Positions 1 through 11,620 of a stretch of 64,000 nt of DNA are shown here, in pieces. Both the position numbers and the translations under genes were made by a program. The DNA comes from Doris montereyensis. Taxonomy: Eukaryota > Mollusca > Gastropoda > Nudibranchia > Dorididae. The notes below the pieces were generated by a model, which was given only the letters and a program-made list of their open reading frames with translations, was not told the origin of the DNA and searched no databases. The DNA is taken from positions 442,927-506,926 of the forward strand of contig JAXRKP010000079.1 in assembly GCA_037039925.1 (NCBI GenBank). The letters are read 5' to 3'. Within the stretch, counting starts at the first letter, position 1. Each line of letters starts with the position of its first letter.

Positions 1-595
1 TGATTTTCAATGCATCTTTGTTATTTTTGACACACATGTGTTTAATATGATATTCTTTAACTTTTGTCTTTGATGATTGTAGATATATCAGTATTTTTTA
101 AAGATAATTACACGTTTTTATAAAATGTGGCGTCCATCTTGGATTTTAGGCGGCCATTTTGATTTTTTTTAACCCCAGACATATATGAGCTGTTTTATTT
201 TAATTGTATGTCATTTTATTCGGATTAGAACCTAAAATTATCTCTTTTATCCACACAATCAATTGTGGAAACGCACGAACATTTCACGTGATTTTGAATA
301 AACTGCTATAATGAGCAAAATCATGAAAAGCAATAGAACTCGTTCAAATATCAATAGAATCAAAAGATACCCCGCATACAAAATGACAACATAATGTGTA
401 GCAACTTTCATTCTTTGAAAGTTATCGAATTCTGCTTTTATCATTTGATAACTTTGACGTAGTTTCCATAGTTTTGTCAAAATGAAAAGCAATGTTGAAT
501 ATTGGCAAGCAGCCTATATAACGTTGTTCAAACTAATTTGATATGATTTTTATATTACTTTTTTGACGCATCCACTCTTTTCTTTGTCTAACATA
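1..595. other. Unassigned AT-rich sequence
   Basis: No recognisable gene, repeat family or RNA is visible. A short open frame on the minus strand (259-492) encodes a hydrophobic peptide without recognisable motifs and is probably chance. Confidence 0.5.
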
Positions 596-895
596 GCGTC
601 GGTGGCGAATGGTGAGGCTGCCGGGCTGGGGATCATGTGGTCCCTGGTTTAAATCTGAGCAAAGCTAGATCTGACGTTGTGTTCTTTGGGAAAGAAACTA
701 GACGCACCCCCCCCCCCCACTCGACTCAAGTGTGTAAAATGGGTTAAAGCACTAACTTGGGCGTAAAAATCTGCGTCAGACTAGTGTCCCATCCCAGAGG
801 TGATTATTATCACCTGTTCCGCTTCACACTATAAAAACCGGAATAAAATTGGCTCCATGGGCCGTAAAGGCCTCGAAGGACCTTTACTTTATTTA
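596..895 (+). mobile_element. SINE-A copy 1 (tRNA-derived SINE)
   Basis: About 300 bp that aligns by eye along its whole length with 47976-48276 on the opposite strand. Shared blocks are GCGTCGGTGGC at the start, GACGTTGTGTTC in the body, CCCACTCGAC, a GACTAGTGT segment, CACCTGTTCCGCTTCAC and a terminal TTTACTTTA. The tRNA-like head is decayed here but clear in copy 2. The family is named SINE-A only for this report. A homopolymer of C interrupts it near 707-718. Confidence 0.7.
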
Positions 896-1289
896 ATTTA
901 ACTATTTCTTAACATTTTGCTTGTCTCCCATCATATTTTTTTGCATTTTGTTACAATTGTTTATCCACCATGGCAGTGATTTCGGTAATTCAGGTTAATA
1001 ACCTCAATAGCCAAGCAAACATAACTTCTATAGAGGTCCTTGGTGTGCACATTGTAAACACAAAGCATCCAGGCTTGTCCACCTGATAGGATTAGGTGCG
1101 TGATCCTGTTTTCATGGGATGAGGAGGATGGACTATTTTTCACCTGAAAATACGACAGGTAAATTTTCAGGCTGTAATGTCCAGGTTGGAACCTGGTACT
1201 CTTTGATTGAGAGACAAGCGTCGTACCTCTAGACAACTACTGTGTCCGCTGGTTCGCCTCACATTGTTTTATATTTATTTTCTTTGAAT
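896..1289. other. Unassigned sequence
   Basis: No gene or repeat recognised. A short minus-strand open frame (961-1236) has no recognisable motif. Confidence 0.4.
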
Positions 1290-1623
1290 CAAGAGTTTTC
1301 TTATTTCATCCCCCATCAGCCCCCTGTGGATTGTTAAGAGATTTCCATGAACCCCCAACTTTTCTTGTTATGATCTGAGCCCGTGAGATAATAAACGATT
1401 ATACCACATGTAAAAGATTAAGTTCATAGTGTAATATTGCAGTAACGGATCAACAAATTCTACTTCAAAATTTAATTTTTGAGTGTATGCGGTATTATGG
1501 GAAATAGATATGCCATAATGTCATAAATAGTGTTCGTTATCTTGTTGCAATGGTTTTGACTTTCAGAAATTCCCATGAGCCTCGACTCTTGGGGGCTGAT
1601 GCATCCCAGTTTGGGAACCTCTG
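1290..1623. mobile_element. Possible hAT-like MITE
   Basis: The right edge, read inward on the minus strand, starts CAGAGGTTCCCAAACTGGG, which resembles typical hAT terminal inverted repeats. Both ends then share an inverted CATCAGCCCCC block. The left terminus is more diverged. The outside octamers CTTTGAAT (1282-1289) and CTCTAAAG (1624-1631) match at five of eight positions, as an eroded 8-bp target duplication would. No coding capacity is visible in the 334 bp, so a non-autonomous element is the best reading. Confidence 0.4.
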
Positions 1624-2925
1624 CTCTAAAGTAGTTTGATTACAGGTTACCTTTGTTTTTTTTTCCAAAACAAAAACAAAGAGTACTAAAAGACACTCAT
1701 AGTTTATTTCGCTGCATTATTTTCCCCCAACATGTGCTTTATCCTTTTACATGCGTTTTTAAAAATATTTGTCAAAACAACATTAGGCAAAAGTTCAAGA
1801 ATTTCCAAGTCTTTCAAGTCGTATGTTAACTTTGTATCGAATAGCATGCTTGGGTGTTCCCTGTTTTAGAGATACACATTGCAATTGTTCTCATTCTAAG
1901 CAGATTGATCTCCTTTTTAGATGCTGTGTTGTTCCTGATGTCAAGTGAGGGTATAAAAGTTGGGTGAATATTGATAGTGTTAAAATTGTGTTCAAGGCCT
2001 ATTATCTAGCAATCTAGATTTGTTTTTATGCCTATACACTGCCGTCCTATAGGGCTTCCAACTTTGTGAATTGCCTTCTCTTTCACAATCCCAGAGGCAA
2101 ATTTCTTTGCTCCAATTCATATTGTTTTCTTGTGCACAACTGATTTAATTTTACATGTATTATTACCATTCTGATCATCTTAGTCCCAAGGTTTAACAAT
2201 GTTTCTCACAAGCCAAAGGAAATTTTCTGGCATATATACTTGGGTTTTGGGGATAAAAACTTGTTCGCTTATAGGCAGGCTAGATTCAATGACATCAAAT
2301 CTGATATTACTTTAAAACTTCAAACCCATGCTTGTTAAAAATTCCTTGCCAGATTACCATAGTCAAATCTACTGTGACACTAGTGATCGAATGATTGATT
2401 TGTCAGGTATGAGACAGATCCAATTCTTGGTACACATGTTGCATCTATCAGAACCAATTGCTAGCACATCATCATTCATCCTGTCATGGTGTAAATGAAT
2501 ACTAGCTGCAGTTGAGAGATAAAGCCTTTCATAGACCAGCGTGCTGTCCAAGGGGTGATTTCGTATTGTCTTATTGACTTAAAATGACAAAAACCAGGAT
2601 AAAGTGCAGCTTATTTTACTAGTGATGTGATAGAAGAAAGCTTTCCCGTATGAAAAATTGAAAGAAGACGAAAACAAGTGATAAGGAAACAAATATGGAA
2701 CTGGACAAACGCCGGAAAAAAAGGCAAATGAAATTTAAGTTTCCTGAACAAATGATTTATTTCTTTTATAATGGCTCTCAACAATTTGGCACTGGGCAAA
2801 CCATTTAAGTCTAAACTACAAGTACATTAAAAGAAAAGAAGAAGAAAAAACACATAGCAATTAAAGAATGTCAATGATGATTTCAGTATAGCATTCATTG
2901 AATTTTTCCCTGTCCACCTGGACTT
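1624..2925. other. Unassigned sequence
   Basis: Nothing firmly recognised. A short stretch near 2540 (GTGCTGTCCAAGGGGTGAT) resembles the 3' part of SINE-A-like sequence at 29200, but is too short to call. Confidence 0.4.
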
Positions 2926-2990
2926 GATAAGATAAGATAATTTTATTGATCTTAGATGAAAAAATTGACTTGGTCACAAGCTACAAACAA
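2926..2990 (-). mobile_element. LINE 3' tail (minus)
   Basis: Read on the minus strand this is a GATCAATAAAATT polyadenylation-like end followed by CTTAT repeats, the layout of a non-LTR element 3' terminus with a microsatellite tail. No coding part of the element was recognised to its right. Confidence 0.35.
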
Positions 2991-3399
2991 ATTTCTATCT
3001 AAACATCAAAACACAAAGGGGAACAAGTCAGTGAAATTTGCAAAATATGGGTAATGACGTACAACAATCAAAGCTATAAAACAACCTCCGAAAACAACAG
3101 TCCTCCAAGTACTTGAGATACATTAATAAACTGGGCAGGTAGTTGTTTCAGAGGTAGGAAATCAATCATATGTTATTTTTGTGATAAGAACAGAAGAGGC
3201 AAAAGTTGGGGGTTTTTTAATCATGAAAATGACATTACAATGAATAAGTAATGATACAAGTAAGAGAGTGAAAAGAAAAAAGCATGACCTATCAGCATCA
3301 CCTGCCTATCACCCACGCCAGTAACAGCACAAATCACAATAATTTCCAGCTCACAGTCACATATATACAGCTCTCAATTATGACTCGTCTTTTATAAAA

Positions 3400-5900
3400 T
3401 CCAATTGCGTTTTTCACCGCTTCATGCAATCCTGATGATCTTCGAAGAACGTTGCCTGTCAGGACATGTTTCCATGACCTGTAACACAGGAAAAAAAAAC
3501 CTGCCACAAAAAAGACTTATTGTTCTCAAACACCATAATCACATTAAAGACACTTAACTAACAACACATCTTAACTAACAACACATCTTAACTAACACAT
3601 CTTAACTGACAACACATCTTAACTAACACATCTTAACTAACAACACATCTTAACTAACACATCTTAACTGACAACACATCTTAACTAACAACACATCTTA
3701 ACTAACAACACAACTAACAAAACCTTAACTAACAGACCTTAACTAACAAAACCCTAACTCTTAACTAACAACACCTTAACTAAGAGACCTTAACTAACAA
3801 AACCCTAACTCTTAACTAACAACACCTTAACTAACAGACCTTAACTAACAAAACCCTAACTCTTAACTAACAAAACCTTAACTAACAGACCTTAACTAAC
3901 AAAACCTTAACTCTTAACTAACAAAACCTTAACTAACAGACCTTAACTAACAAAACCCTAACTCTTAACTTACAAAACCTTAACTAACAGACCTTAACTA
4001 ACAAAACCCTAACTCTTAACTAACAACACCTTAACTAACAACACCTTAACTAACAAAACCTTAACTAACAAAACCTTAACTAACATCAACATCGTAACTA
4101 ACAAACTAAACAAAAATAATGTACCAAACATGTCTTGTTCCGGCCTTGGTCAATTGCAATCCTGATGATCTTCTAAACTTTGCCTGTCAGGACATGATTC
4201 GATGACCTGTAACACAGGATAAAAAATTACCACAGACAGACTGAGATTGAAACACCATAAGCGCATTAAAGATTCTTAACTAACCTGACAGCATCTTAAC
4301 TGACAGCATCTTAACTGACAGCATCTTAACTATCAGCATCTTAACTAACATCATCTTAACTAACAGCATCTTAACTATCAGCATCTTAACTAACAGCACC
4401 TTAACTGACAGCATCTTAACTAACAGCATCTTAACTGACATCATCTTAACTAACAGCACCTTAACTGACAGCATCTTAACTAACAGCATCTTAACTATCA
4501 GCATCTTAACTGACAGCATCTTAACTAACATCATCTTAACAACAACATCTAATAAACTAACATCGACAAACAACATCTAAGCTAACACTGACAACAACAT
4601 CTAATAAACTAACACCGACGACAACATCTAATAAACTAACACCGACAACATCTTATAAACTAACCTCGACAACATTATCTAATATACTAACAACGACAAC
4701 ATCTAATAAACTAACGACAACAACATCTAATATACTAAAAACGACGACATCTAATAAACTAATAACGACGACATCTAATAAACTAACAACGACGACATCT
4801 AATAAACTAACAACGACGACATCTAATAAACTAACAATCTAATAAACTAACAACGACATCTAATAAACTAACAACGACGACATCTAATAAACTAACAACG
4901 ACGACATCTAATAAACTGACAACGACAACAAAATCTAATAAACTAACATCGACAAACATCATCTAATAAACTGACATCGACAACATCATCTAATAAGCTG
5001 AGAACGACAACATTTAATAAACTAACAACGACAACAACATCTAATAAACTAACAACGACAACAACATCTAATAAACTAACAACGACAACAAATCTAATAA
5101 ACTAACAACGACAACAATATCTAATAAACTAACAACGACAACATCATCTAATAAACTAACAAAGACAAAAATATCTAATAAACTAACAACGACAACAATA
5201 TCTAATAAACTAATAACGACAACAATATCTAATAAACTAACAACGACAACAATATCTAATTAACTAACATCGACAACAACATCTAAGAAACTAACATTGA
5301 CAACATCTAATAAACTAACGATAACAACCTAACAATGACAAACTACATCTAACAGCCTAACAACCACAAACATCTAATGACCTCTAAGAGCGACAAACAA
5401 CATCTAACAACCTAACAACGACAAACAACAAAACGACAAACAACATCTAACAAATTAACAACAACAACGTCTAAACTACCAACGACAACAATATCCCAAC
5501 TAAAAACGACAACAACATCCAAACTAAAAACAACAACAACATTCAAACTCCAAAAGGAGTAACAACATCTAAACTAACGACATCTAAACTAACGACATCT
5601 AAACTAACAACATCTAAACTAACAACATTTAAACTAACAACATCTAAACTAACGACATATAAACTAACGACATCTAAACTAACAACATCTAAACTAACAA
5701 CATCAAAACTAACAACATCTAAACTAACAACGCCTTAACTAACAACGCCTTAACTAACAACGCCTTAACTTACAACACCTTAACTAACAACACCTTAACT
5801 AACAACACCTTAACTAACAACACCTTAACACCTTAATTAACAAAACCTTAACTAACAACACCTTAACTAACATCTTAACTAACAAACCAAGCAAACAAAT
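3400..5900. repeat. Composite minisatellite of TTAACTAACA-type units
   Basis: A unique head (about 3402-3540) is followed by an array of TTAACTAACA with ACACATC, AAACC or CAGACC spacers (3540-4110). A second copy of the head (about 4130-4265) shares GCAATCCTGATGATCTTC, TTGCCTGTCAGGACATG and GACCTGTAACACAGGA with the first. After it come a 15-bp unit TTAACTRACAGCATC (4270-4560), a 20-26-bp CTAATAAACTAACAACGACA family (4560-5570) and a 15-bp ACATCTAAACTAACA family (5570-5890). Sequence at 5915-5955 weakly resembles the head again. Open frames here are repeat artefacts. Confidence 0.85.
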
Positions 5901-6534
5901 CTAAATATCGTACCGTGCATTCCTCGTCCATGGTGAATTGCATTATTCTACGATGCCCTGTTATGTATCCAAAATCCAAGCAATAGATATGGGATCATCT
6001 GCAATCAAAGAAAGAGCTCAAATAACATATCACCAGCCTTATAATGAAATAGCGTAACCCTCAATTTTCAAAATTGACTTTTTGCATTAAAGCAATCTTT
6101 TTTTAATAACACATTCTTGGCTCTCATCCTAGGTCTAAAAATCCAATTCTAAGGCATACAATTGCGCACTAAAATGTTTGCACGATAGCTGCCTACGTTC
6201 AAAACTCTGTGATGAGATCGTGTAAGCCACGTGTCGCTGATCAACCATTGAATACGTGGTCTCACGTGGTTCTTTATCCCGTGTAATGTGTCAAGACTTC
6301 AGTGAGAATTGTCATGAATATTTGCAATATTTTGGATTATGAACTCTATGCCGACTTGTATATCGTACGTGGAATTGGATAACTTTAAAAACATGTATGA
6401 TGTTCCTTTTAAAGTATTGAAAAAACATTAAAAAAGGAGTTTAATGACTTTATGTCATGATTGATTTATGACAATACGAGACATCGCAACTATTTTTGTT
6501 TTCTTTAGTTCATGCGATAGCACGCAGCGGTAGC
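5901..6534. other. Unassigned sequence
   Basis: No gene or clear repeat apart from the weak head-like resemblance at 5915-5955. Confidence 0.4.
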
Positions 6535-6870
6535 AAGGTGTCACAAGATCTATTGCCTGACACAATTGCACCACCCAATTTAAACGCCAATCTACATCAT
6601 AATATTGTCTCATTACAAAGTTCAACCAACAGCCTGATATCAGTAACACTCTACAAGACATCGATCTACGCCCTGACACCAGGGAACCAGCAGGTCTGTG
6701 CCAATCTACTCATAGCCTTGGGTCACTCACAGGTTCGGACCTATAACTAGATGGCAGCAATAAACTACATGACATGGATTTACAGCCTGACACCAAAGAA
6801 CAAGCAGGTGCCAATCTATATCGTAGCATTGAGTCATTACCAGGTTTTGATCTTTAGCACGATGGCATCA
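6535..6870. repeat. Degenerate ~105-bp tandem repeat, about 3 copies
   Basis: Three diverged copies share GCCTGACACC, a GCAGGTCTGTGCCAATCTA-like stretch and a CATTGAGTCATTACCAGG-like stretch (best between 6640-6745 and 6750-6860). A small plus-strand open frame, 6496-6750, crosses the first two copies and is probably not a gene. Confidence 0.6.
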
Positions 6871-7689
6871 GCACACCAAGTACAAGACCTAGTATGGTCC
6901 TTATCATGGCCTTAAAAGACATGTCACCTAAGACCTTGAGAAGAATATAAAGATGCAATTTTGAGCATAAAAATCAACCTAAGAATGGGCACGAATATAA
7001 TATAGGCATATGTCATAGAAATAGAAGAACGAATTCACATACAATTCAATCACTTGCAATCTATATGATAACAAAAACAACAGTGCATCAGTAGCAGTAG
7101 TACATACCTAATAATGATCATATAAGATTATCTAATCTCATCATTAATGGCTATTTCTATCAGAAATGTCATTAATCGAATTCTAAAGCTTAATTATTTT
7201 ACTTTCTCGTTTTTTTTCTAAATCTGCCTTAATTTCTTGCCACTGACAATCATAGCTTTTTTTCTGATTCCTGATAATTTAAAATACTTTTACACCCAAA
7301 AGATTTTTAATTTAATCCCTTAAATTTTCAACACTTAACTTAACCCACTTCCTCTCTACAAGTGCACACTCCCTCAAATCCCCAACGTTCATTCTCCCTC
7401 ACAACATTTGTTAATGCATATGTTTGATACTCTTACCAACCTCTGATATTTCCCCATCAAAGAACCAACCTTCAAAAAAATCAAACAGTCATTTACATTT
7501 TTTAAATATAATAACAGTAATAAAATATGATTTGAATACAAGAAAAGTATAGAATTATGGGAATGAAATAATTCAAATAGATTTACAAGAGGGGTTTAGT
7601 ACAAACTATAAATAACTACATGTATACAACTTAATTTTATCAAAAATGCATGTGAAATAAGTTTGGCGGGTACTGGTATGAGTTTAAAA
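6871..7689. other. Unassigned AT-rich sequence
   Basis: No gene, RNA or repeat recognised. Confidence 0.4.
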
Positions 7690-9255
7690 ATATTTTCCTT
7701 CGTTCTGGTCTCCGGAGGCAGACTTCCAGGCCCAGTTTCTGGTCCAGAAAATTCAAATGCTCGCTCACTTTAAAATTGTGTCATTGAATCAGAATTGATA
7801 ATTCGCAAAAGGCATTTTGCCCATGAATGCGAATATAGTGTTACACTTCACAGTTCATATTCACACATTTTCACGTCCAAGCACACGTTTAAATTGGTCA
7901 ACAGATAAGCTGTTGATGACTCTATTTGGCAGGGCATTCCACTCGCAGATGGTTCGAGGGAAAAAGCTGTGTTTGTAAATGTTGGTCCGGGTATGTGGGT
8001 TGATGAATTTTTGCTGGTGATGATTTCTTGTTGAGCGAGTATAATCATTGTTGCGTTGAGAAAAATAAGTTGGGATTTTCACGGTTGATGTGTCTGTGTT
8101 TATTGCTTTGTAAATATGTGTGAGGCGAGAGTGTTTTTCGGCAGGTTTCCAGAGAAGACCAGTTAAGTTCCTGTAATGCTTGAGTCACGCATCCTTGTTC
8201 TCTTGACCAGCATTTTTTTACAACTCGCGCTGCCTGTCTCTGTACCTTTTCAATTTGGTCAATTTGGTATTGGTGGTGTGGATCCCATGCAGCACTAGCA
8301 TATTCTAGCGTCGGCCTAACAAGTGCTGTGTATGCCTGAGATTTAATTTGCATGGGGCATTGACGCAGGTTTCGGTGGATAAACCCAAGGCATCTCTTTG
8401 CTTTTGACGTGATTTCATTTATGTGATCATCCCATTGGAGTTTGTTGTTGAGGCGGACTCCCAGATATGGTATGCTTTGAACGTGTTCCAGATGCTCGTT
8501 CATGAGGGTATAATCATATATGACTGGCTTTCGTTTTGGTGTAACGTTCATCACATAGCACTTTGATGGATGGAATTTCATATGCCACTCTTCAGTCCAT
8601 TTTTCAAGGGTTGACAGATCTCTTTGAAGGTTTTCTGCACTGGCTTTGTTTGTTATTTCTCGAAACAACAGGCAAACAGTTTAAGATTTGTATCAGGGGA
8701 CAGATTTTTCCCAAGATCATTTATGAATATTAAAAAACAGAGAGGTCCAAGGACTGTGCCCTGGGGGACTCCAGATAGGACATGACAAGGTTCGCTTGAT
8801 TTTCCTTCTAGGATTACTCTTTGTGTCCTACCACGGAGCCAACTTTCAAACCATTTCAGGAGCTGTTGGTTGTTTGTTTCATTATCGGATATATCGTTGG
8901 TGTTTCTTATTCCATAATTCTCTAGTTTTTGGAGGAAGCGTTGGTGGGGTACAGTGTCAAAAGCCTTACTAAAATCAAGGATTAGTAGGTCAACCTGTTT
9001 TTTGTCATCTATTGATTTAGCTATCGACTCTATTGTTGATATAAGTTGTGTTTCACAGGAATGGTGCTTACGGAATCCATATTGGTAGTCTACCAGTACG
9101 TTGTTTTCTTCTTGGTGGTTCATTATCGTGTGTGCTATGATATGCTCCAGTACTTTGCAAGAAATTGAAGTTAGGGATACTGGGCGGTAGTTCAAGCAAT
9201 GTCACGTCTTCCTTTTTGGAGGAGCACAAATTTCTTGTGGGGGTATTTTACGTGA
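7690..9255 (-). mobile_element. 5'-truncated LINE, reverse transcriptase relic
   Basis: The 3' part of a non-LTR retrotransposon of the Jockey/CR1-like group, whose product would copy element RNA into DNA at nicked target sites. Reading minus, 9195-8653 carries [34 protein letters not shown] and [10 protein letters not shown], standard RT blocks. 8668-8045 continues with the YLGVRLNNKLQWDDH and ARVVKKCW regions of the RT C-terminus, and 8082-7861 with HSFFPRTICEWNALPN, the usual end of these proteins. The three pieces lie in different frames. At the first junction (about 8660-8672) the two catalytic aspartates of the expected FADD box are missing, so the copy is dead. Upstream of 9195 another frame break precedes a KKG-like segment, then homology ends. 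No N-terminal endonuclease is present. The related fragment at 33877-35265 has the same CETxLI block. Confidence 0.85.
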
Positions 9256-9949
9256 AGGTTCAGTTAAATACTGAGGCCCAGAATCATTGGGGCATTTGTA
9301 TGTCAATGTGGCAATTTATATTCAATTATTTGCTTCACGGGAAATCAGCAGAGGGATTGGAGAAGTGAGATGTGATCGGATTTTTCTTCTTGAAAACAAT
9401 TTGAGCAGCAAAGTTTTGAATTCTCTGTAGCTTTCTCAGCCTGTCAGAAAGAACAAAAAGAAGGGCGTTGCTGTAGTCTTTTTGAAGAAAAAAAAAAAAG
9501 GATACAAAAAGGGTGTTTATAATTTTGATACATTGATTCTGCTTAATTCTAATTAGAAAATCTGCATAGTAAGATGATATGGTGTGACATTAACACATTC
9601 TTATCGAAAACTTGGCGATGTCCTTTGAAACAATTTCATTGCCATTTACATAAACCCATATATGATTGTCCTTGGTAAATGACAAGTTTTCAAATCAATG
9701 AGTTTTCCCATTCAAGTTACAGTTCACAAAAAATATTTTATCTAATGGTCTCATCAAACAAATGGCATGAAGCGAATCTGTGATTGGAATCCAATTGTCT
9801 CCATAAAGAATTCACAAAGAATGTCCCCTGTTGTCCCATCGGCAGCCTTGACTCCATGTTGGATCTGTTTCCAAATCCTGTTTACTGGGAAGCTGGCATG
9901 AGAGGACCACCTTTGAAAATCATGTTTCTAACCTAGGATAGAATAATGT
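9256..9949. other. Unassigned sequence left of the tandem cassette array
   Basis: No clear gene. The minus strand between 9770 and 9500 gives a discontinuous peptide with VNGNEIVSKDIA that could be a decayed coding relic; I do not recognise it. An A-rich run lies at 9486-9500. Confidence 0.35.
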
Positions 9950-11150
9950 GATACAAATTAATTTCAAGTCCTATATTCCTTCACATTTAACACGGAGGGT
10001 AAGAAAACATATGTATTTGTATCCTAAGGCTGTAACATAAACAAAACTGAACTGTGAATTTGTTATGTTGTTGTATTACATAGATATACCATAAATACAT
10101 GAACACAAAAGGTAAACGTACATTAATTCCAAAGCTCTAACTTGTACCACAACCCACCTCCATCATATGGTCACATATAAGTTGCTGAGCGACTCAAGTC
10201 CATTCCTTCAAGTTCATTGTGGAGATGTTAATGCAATCGCCCAGAAATCATCAAGGCACATCTCGTTGGAAAAACAGACCTTGCTCGATGGCATGGCCTC
10301 TCTTTGCCCTGTAGTTATTGACTAGTGTATCATACAGGCTGAAAGAAATAGATGTTAACAATTACGCTAATATTAAAACAGAACTTTGAGTTACACAAAA
10401 AAATCCTAAATGGCTTCAACAGGACATAAATGTACAAGAACAGCTCCCAAAACCTTAAAAACATATTTAATAGCCATTTATACACTTAGTCTCTGTTGTA
10501 CACAGCAAAAATTCCTTAACTGATATGATTGAACAAAATAAGACAAAACTGTAGGATTCAGACTGGCGACTTCAGCCATGCGATACTGTATACAGACAGG
10601 TAGTGGTACTTGGTCTCACCCAGTGACATGTTGGAAATGTCCGTACTAGTGGGAAACATGAGCTGTGAACATTAAGATGACAGAAGAACAACTCTAAGAA
10701 ATCAAGCAAAATACTACTCTTTTGGTAGGATGACTGAACTGCAAAGTTTGACTTCAAAGTTTCATTATTATTATGTGTAGAAATTAAACGTGTTAACATT
10801 CTGAGATTTTATAAAACTAAATTAAGTCCGCTTGAACACTAAATGATAATGATATAAAATGCACTTATTTAATCTGACATTTAATGTTTGCACAAAATAC
10901 TCACAACTGTGGTAAGATATTGTGACTTTACCACCTGCAGGATACATATAATCTCCCATCTCTGTGCTTCCTTGCCATCAAGGAATTCATCAACGAACGG
11001 TTGAAGAAATGAAATGAGTTAAATTTCTATCATTTTGAATATGTCTAAGTTCAAAAGTTACATTTAATACACTATTTTTAATATTAGATTTCTATTTAAA
11101 GAATTGACATTGACATTGACATGATACTAATAATACTAATACTACTACTC

Positions 11151-11186
<36 letters not shown>

Positions 11187-11256
11187 CTACTACTAATAAT
11201 ACTAATACTAATAATACTAGTACTAATACATATAATACTAGTACTAATACTAATAC

Positions 11257-11333
<77 letters not shown>

Positions 11334-11620
11334 TATTCATCCAAAGAAGGAAATTACATGTAGCAAGAGAGGTGTTCTTCATTTAAAACATACACAAATA
11401 TAGCCAAGTTATCTACCTTCTCTGTGAAGTTTGGGGGACATTCCATATCACAAGGCTAATTTTCAATCAAAATCATTCTTTGCTGTACATTTTATGGAAG
11501 GAAAGATTCCCTCAATAGGAAAACCACTAACCTAAAGTAAATATGGCCGGGAAATAGTTTAAAATTTTTTTTTATCTCCATGTCACCAGGAAGCCAACAC
11601 ATGAGGCAGCATAAAGCCGT
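9950..11620 (-). pseudogene. Cassette copy 1 (blocks A and B decayed, LINE-tail insertion)
   Basis: Block A spans about 10158-10338 and has lost roughly 90 bp internally around the GGGCGATTGC join, so it is shortened and out of frame. Block B lies at about 10880-10999; its donor reads AAT/GTCAGA rather than AAAG/GTGA and its acceptor side is deleted. A retroelement tail is inserted at 11124-11360. Copy 1 is therefore not a working exon pair. Confidence 0.65.
11124..11360 (-). mobile_element. Bare LINE/SINE 3' tail inserted in cassette copy 1
   Basis: Compared with the empty site in other copies (for example 16633-16650), this is an extra block flanked by a 5-bp direct repeat, ACATG (11119-11123 and 11356-11360). 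On the minus strand it is a conserved 3' end, TAATTTCCTTCTTTGGATG then AATAAAGT, followed by a long compound ATT/AGT microsatellite. It contains no coding sequence, so it is an extremely 5'-truncated retrotransposition event. The same 3' end occurs at 20636-20665. Confidence 0.75.

Noticed and set aside
3720..4030. Interstitial telomere (CCCTAA words in the array)
   Set aside because: CCCTAA occurs once per longer unit (AAAACCCTAACTCTTAAC) and never as a tandem hexamer.
4280..4576. 98-codon minus frame with regular VKMLS repeats
   Set aside because: Result of a 15-bp minisatellite that keeps frame; no independent evidence for a gene.
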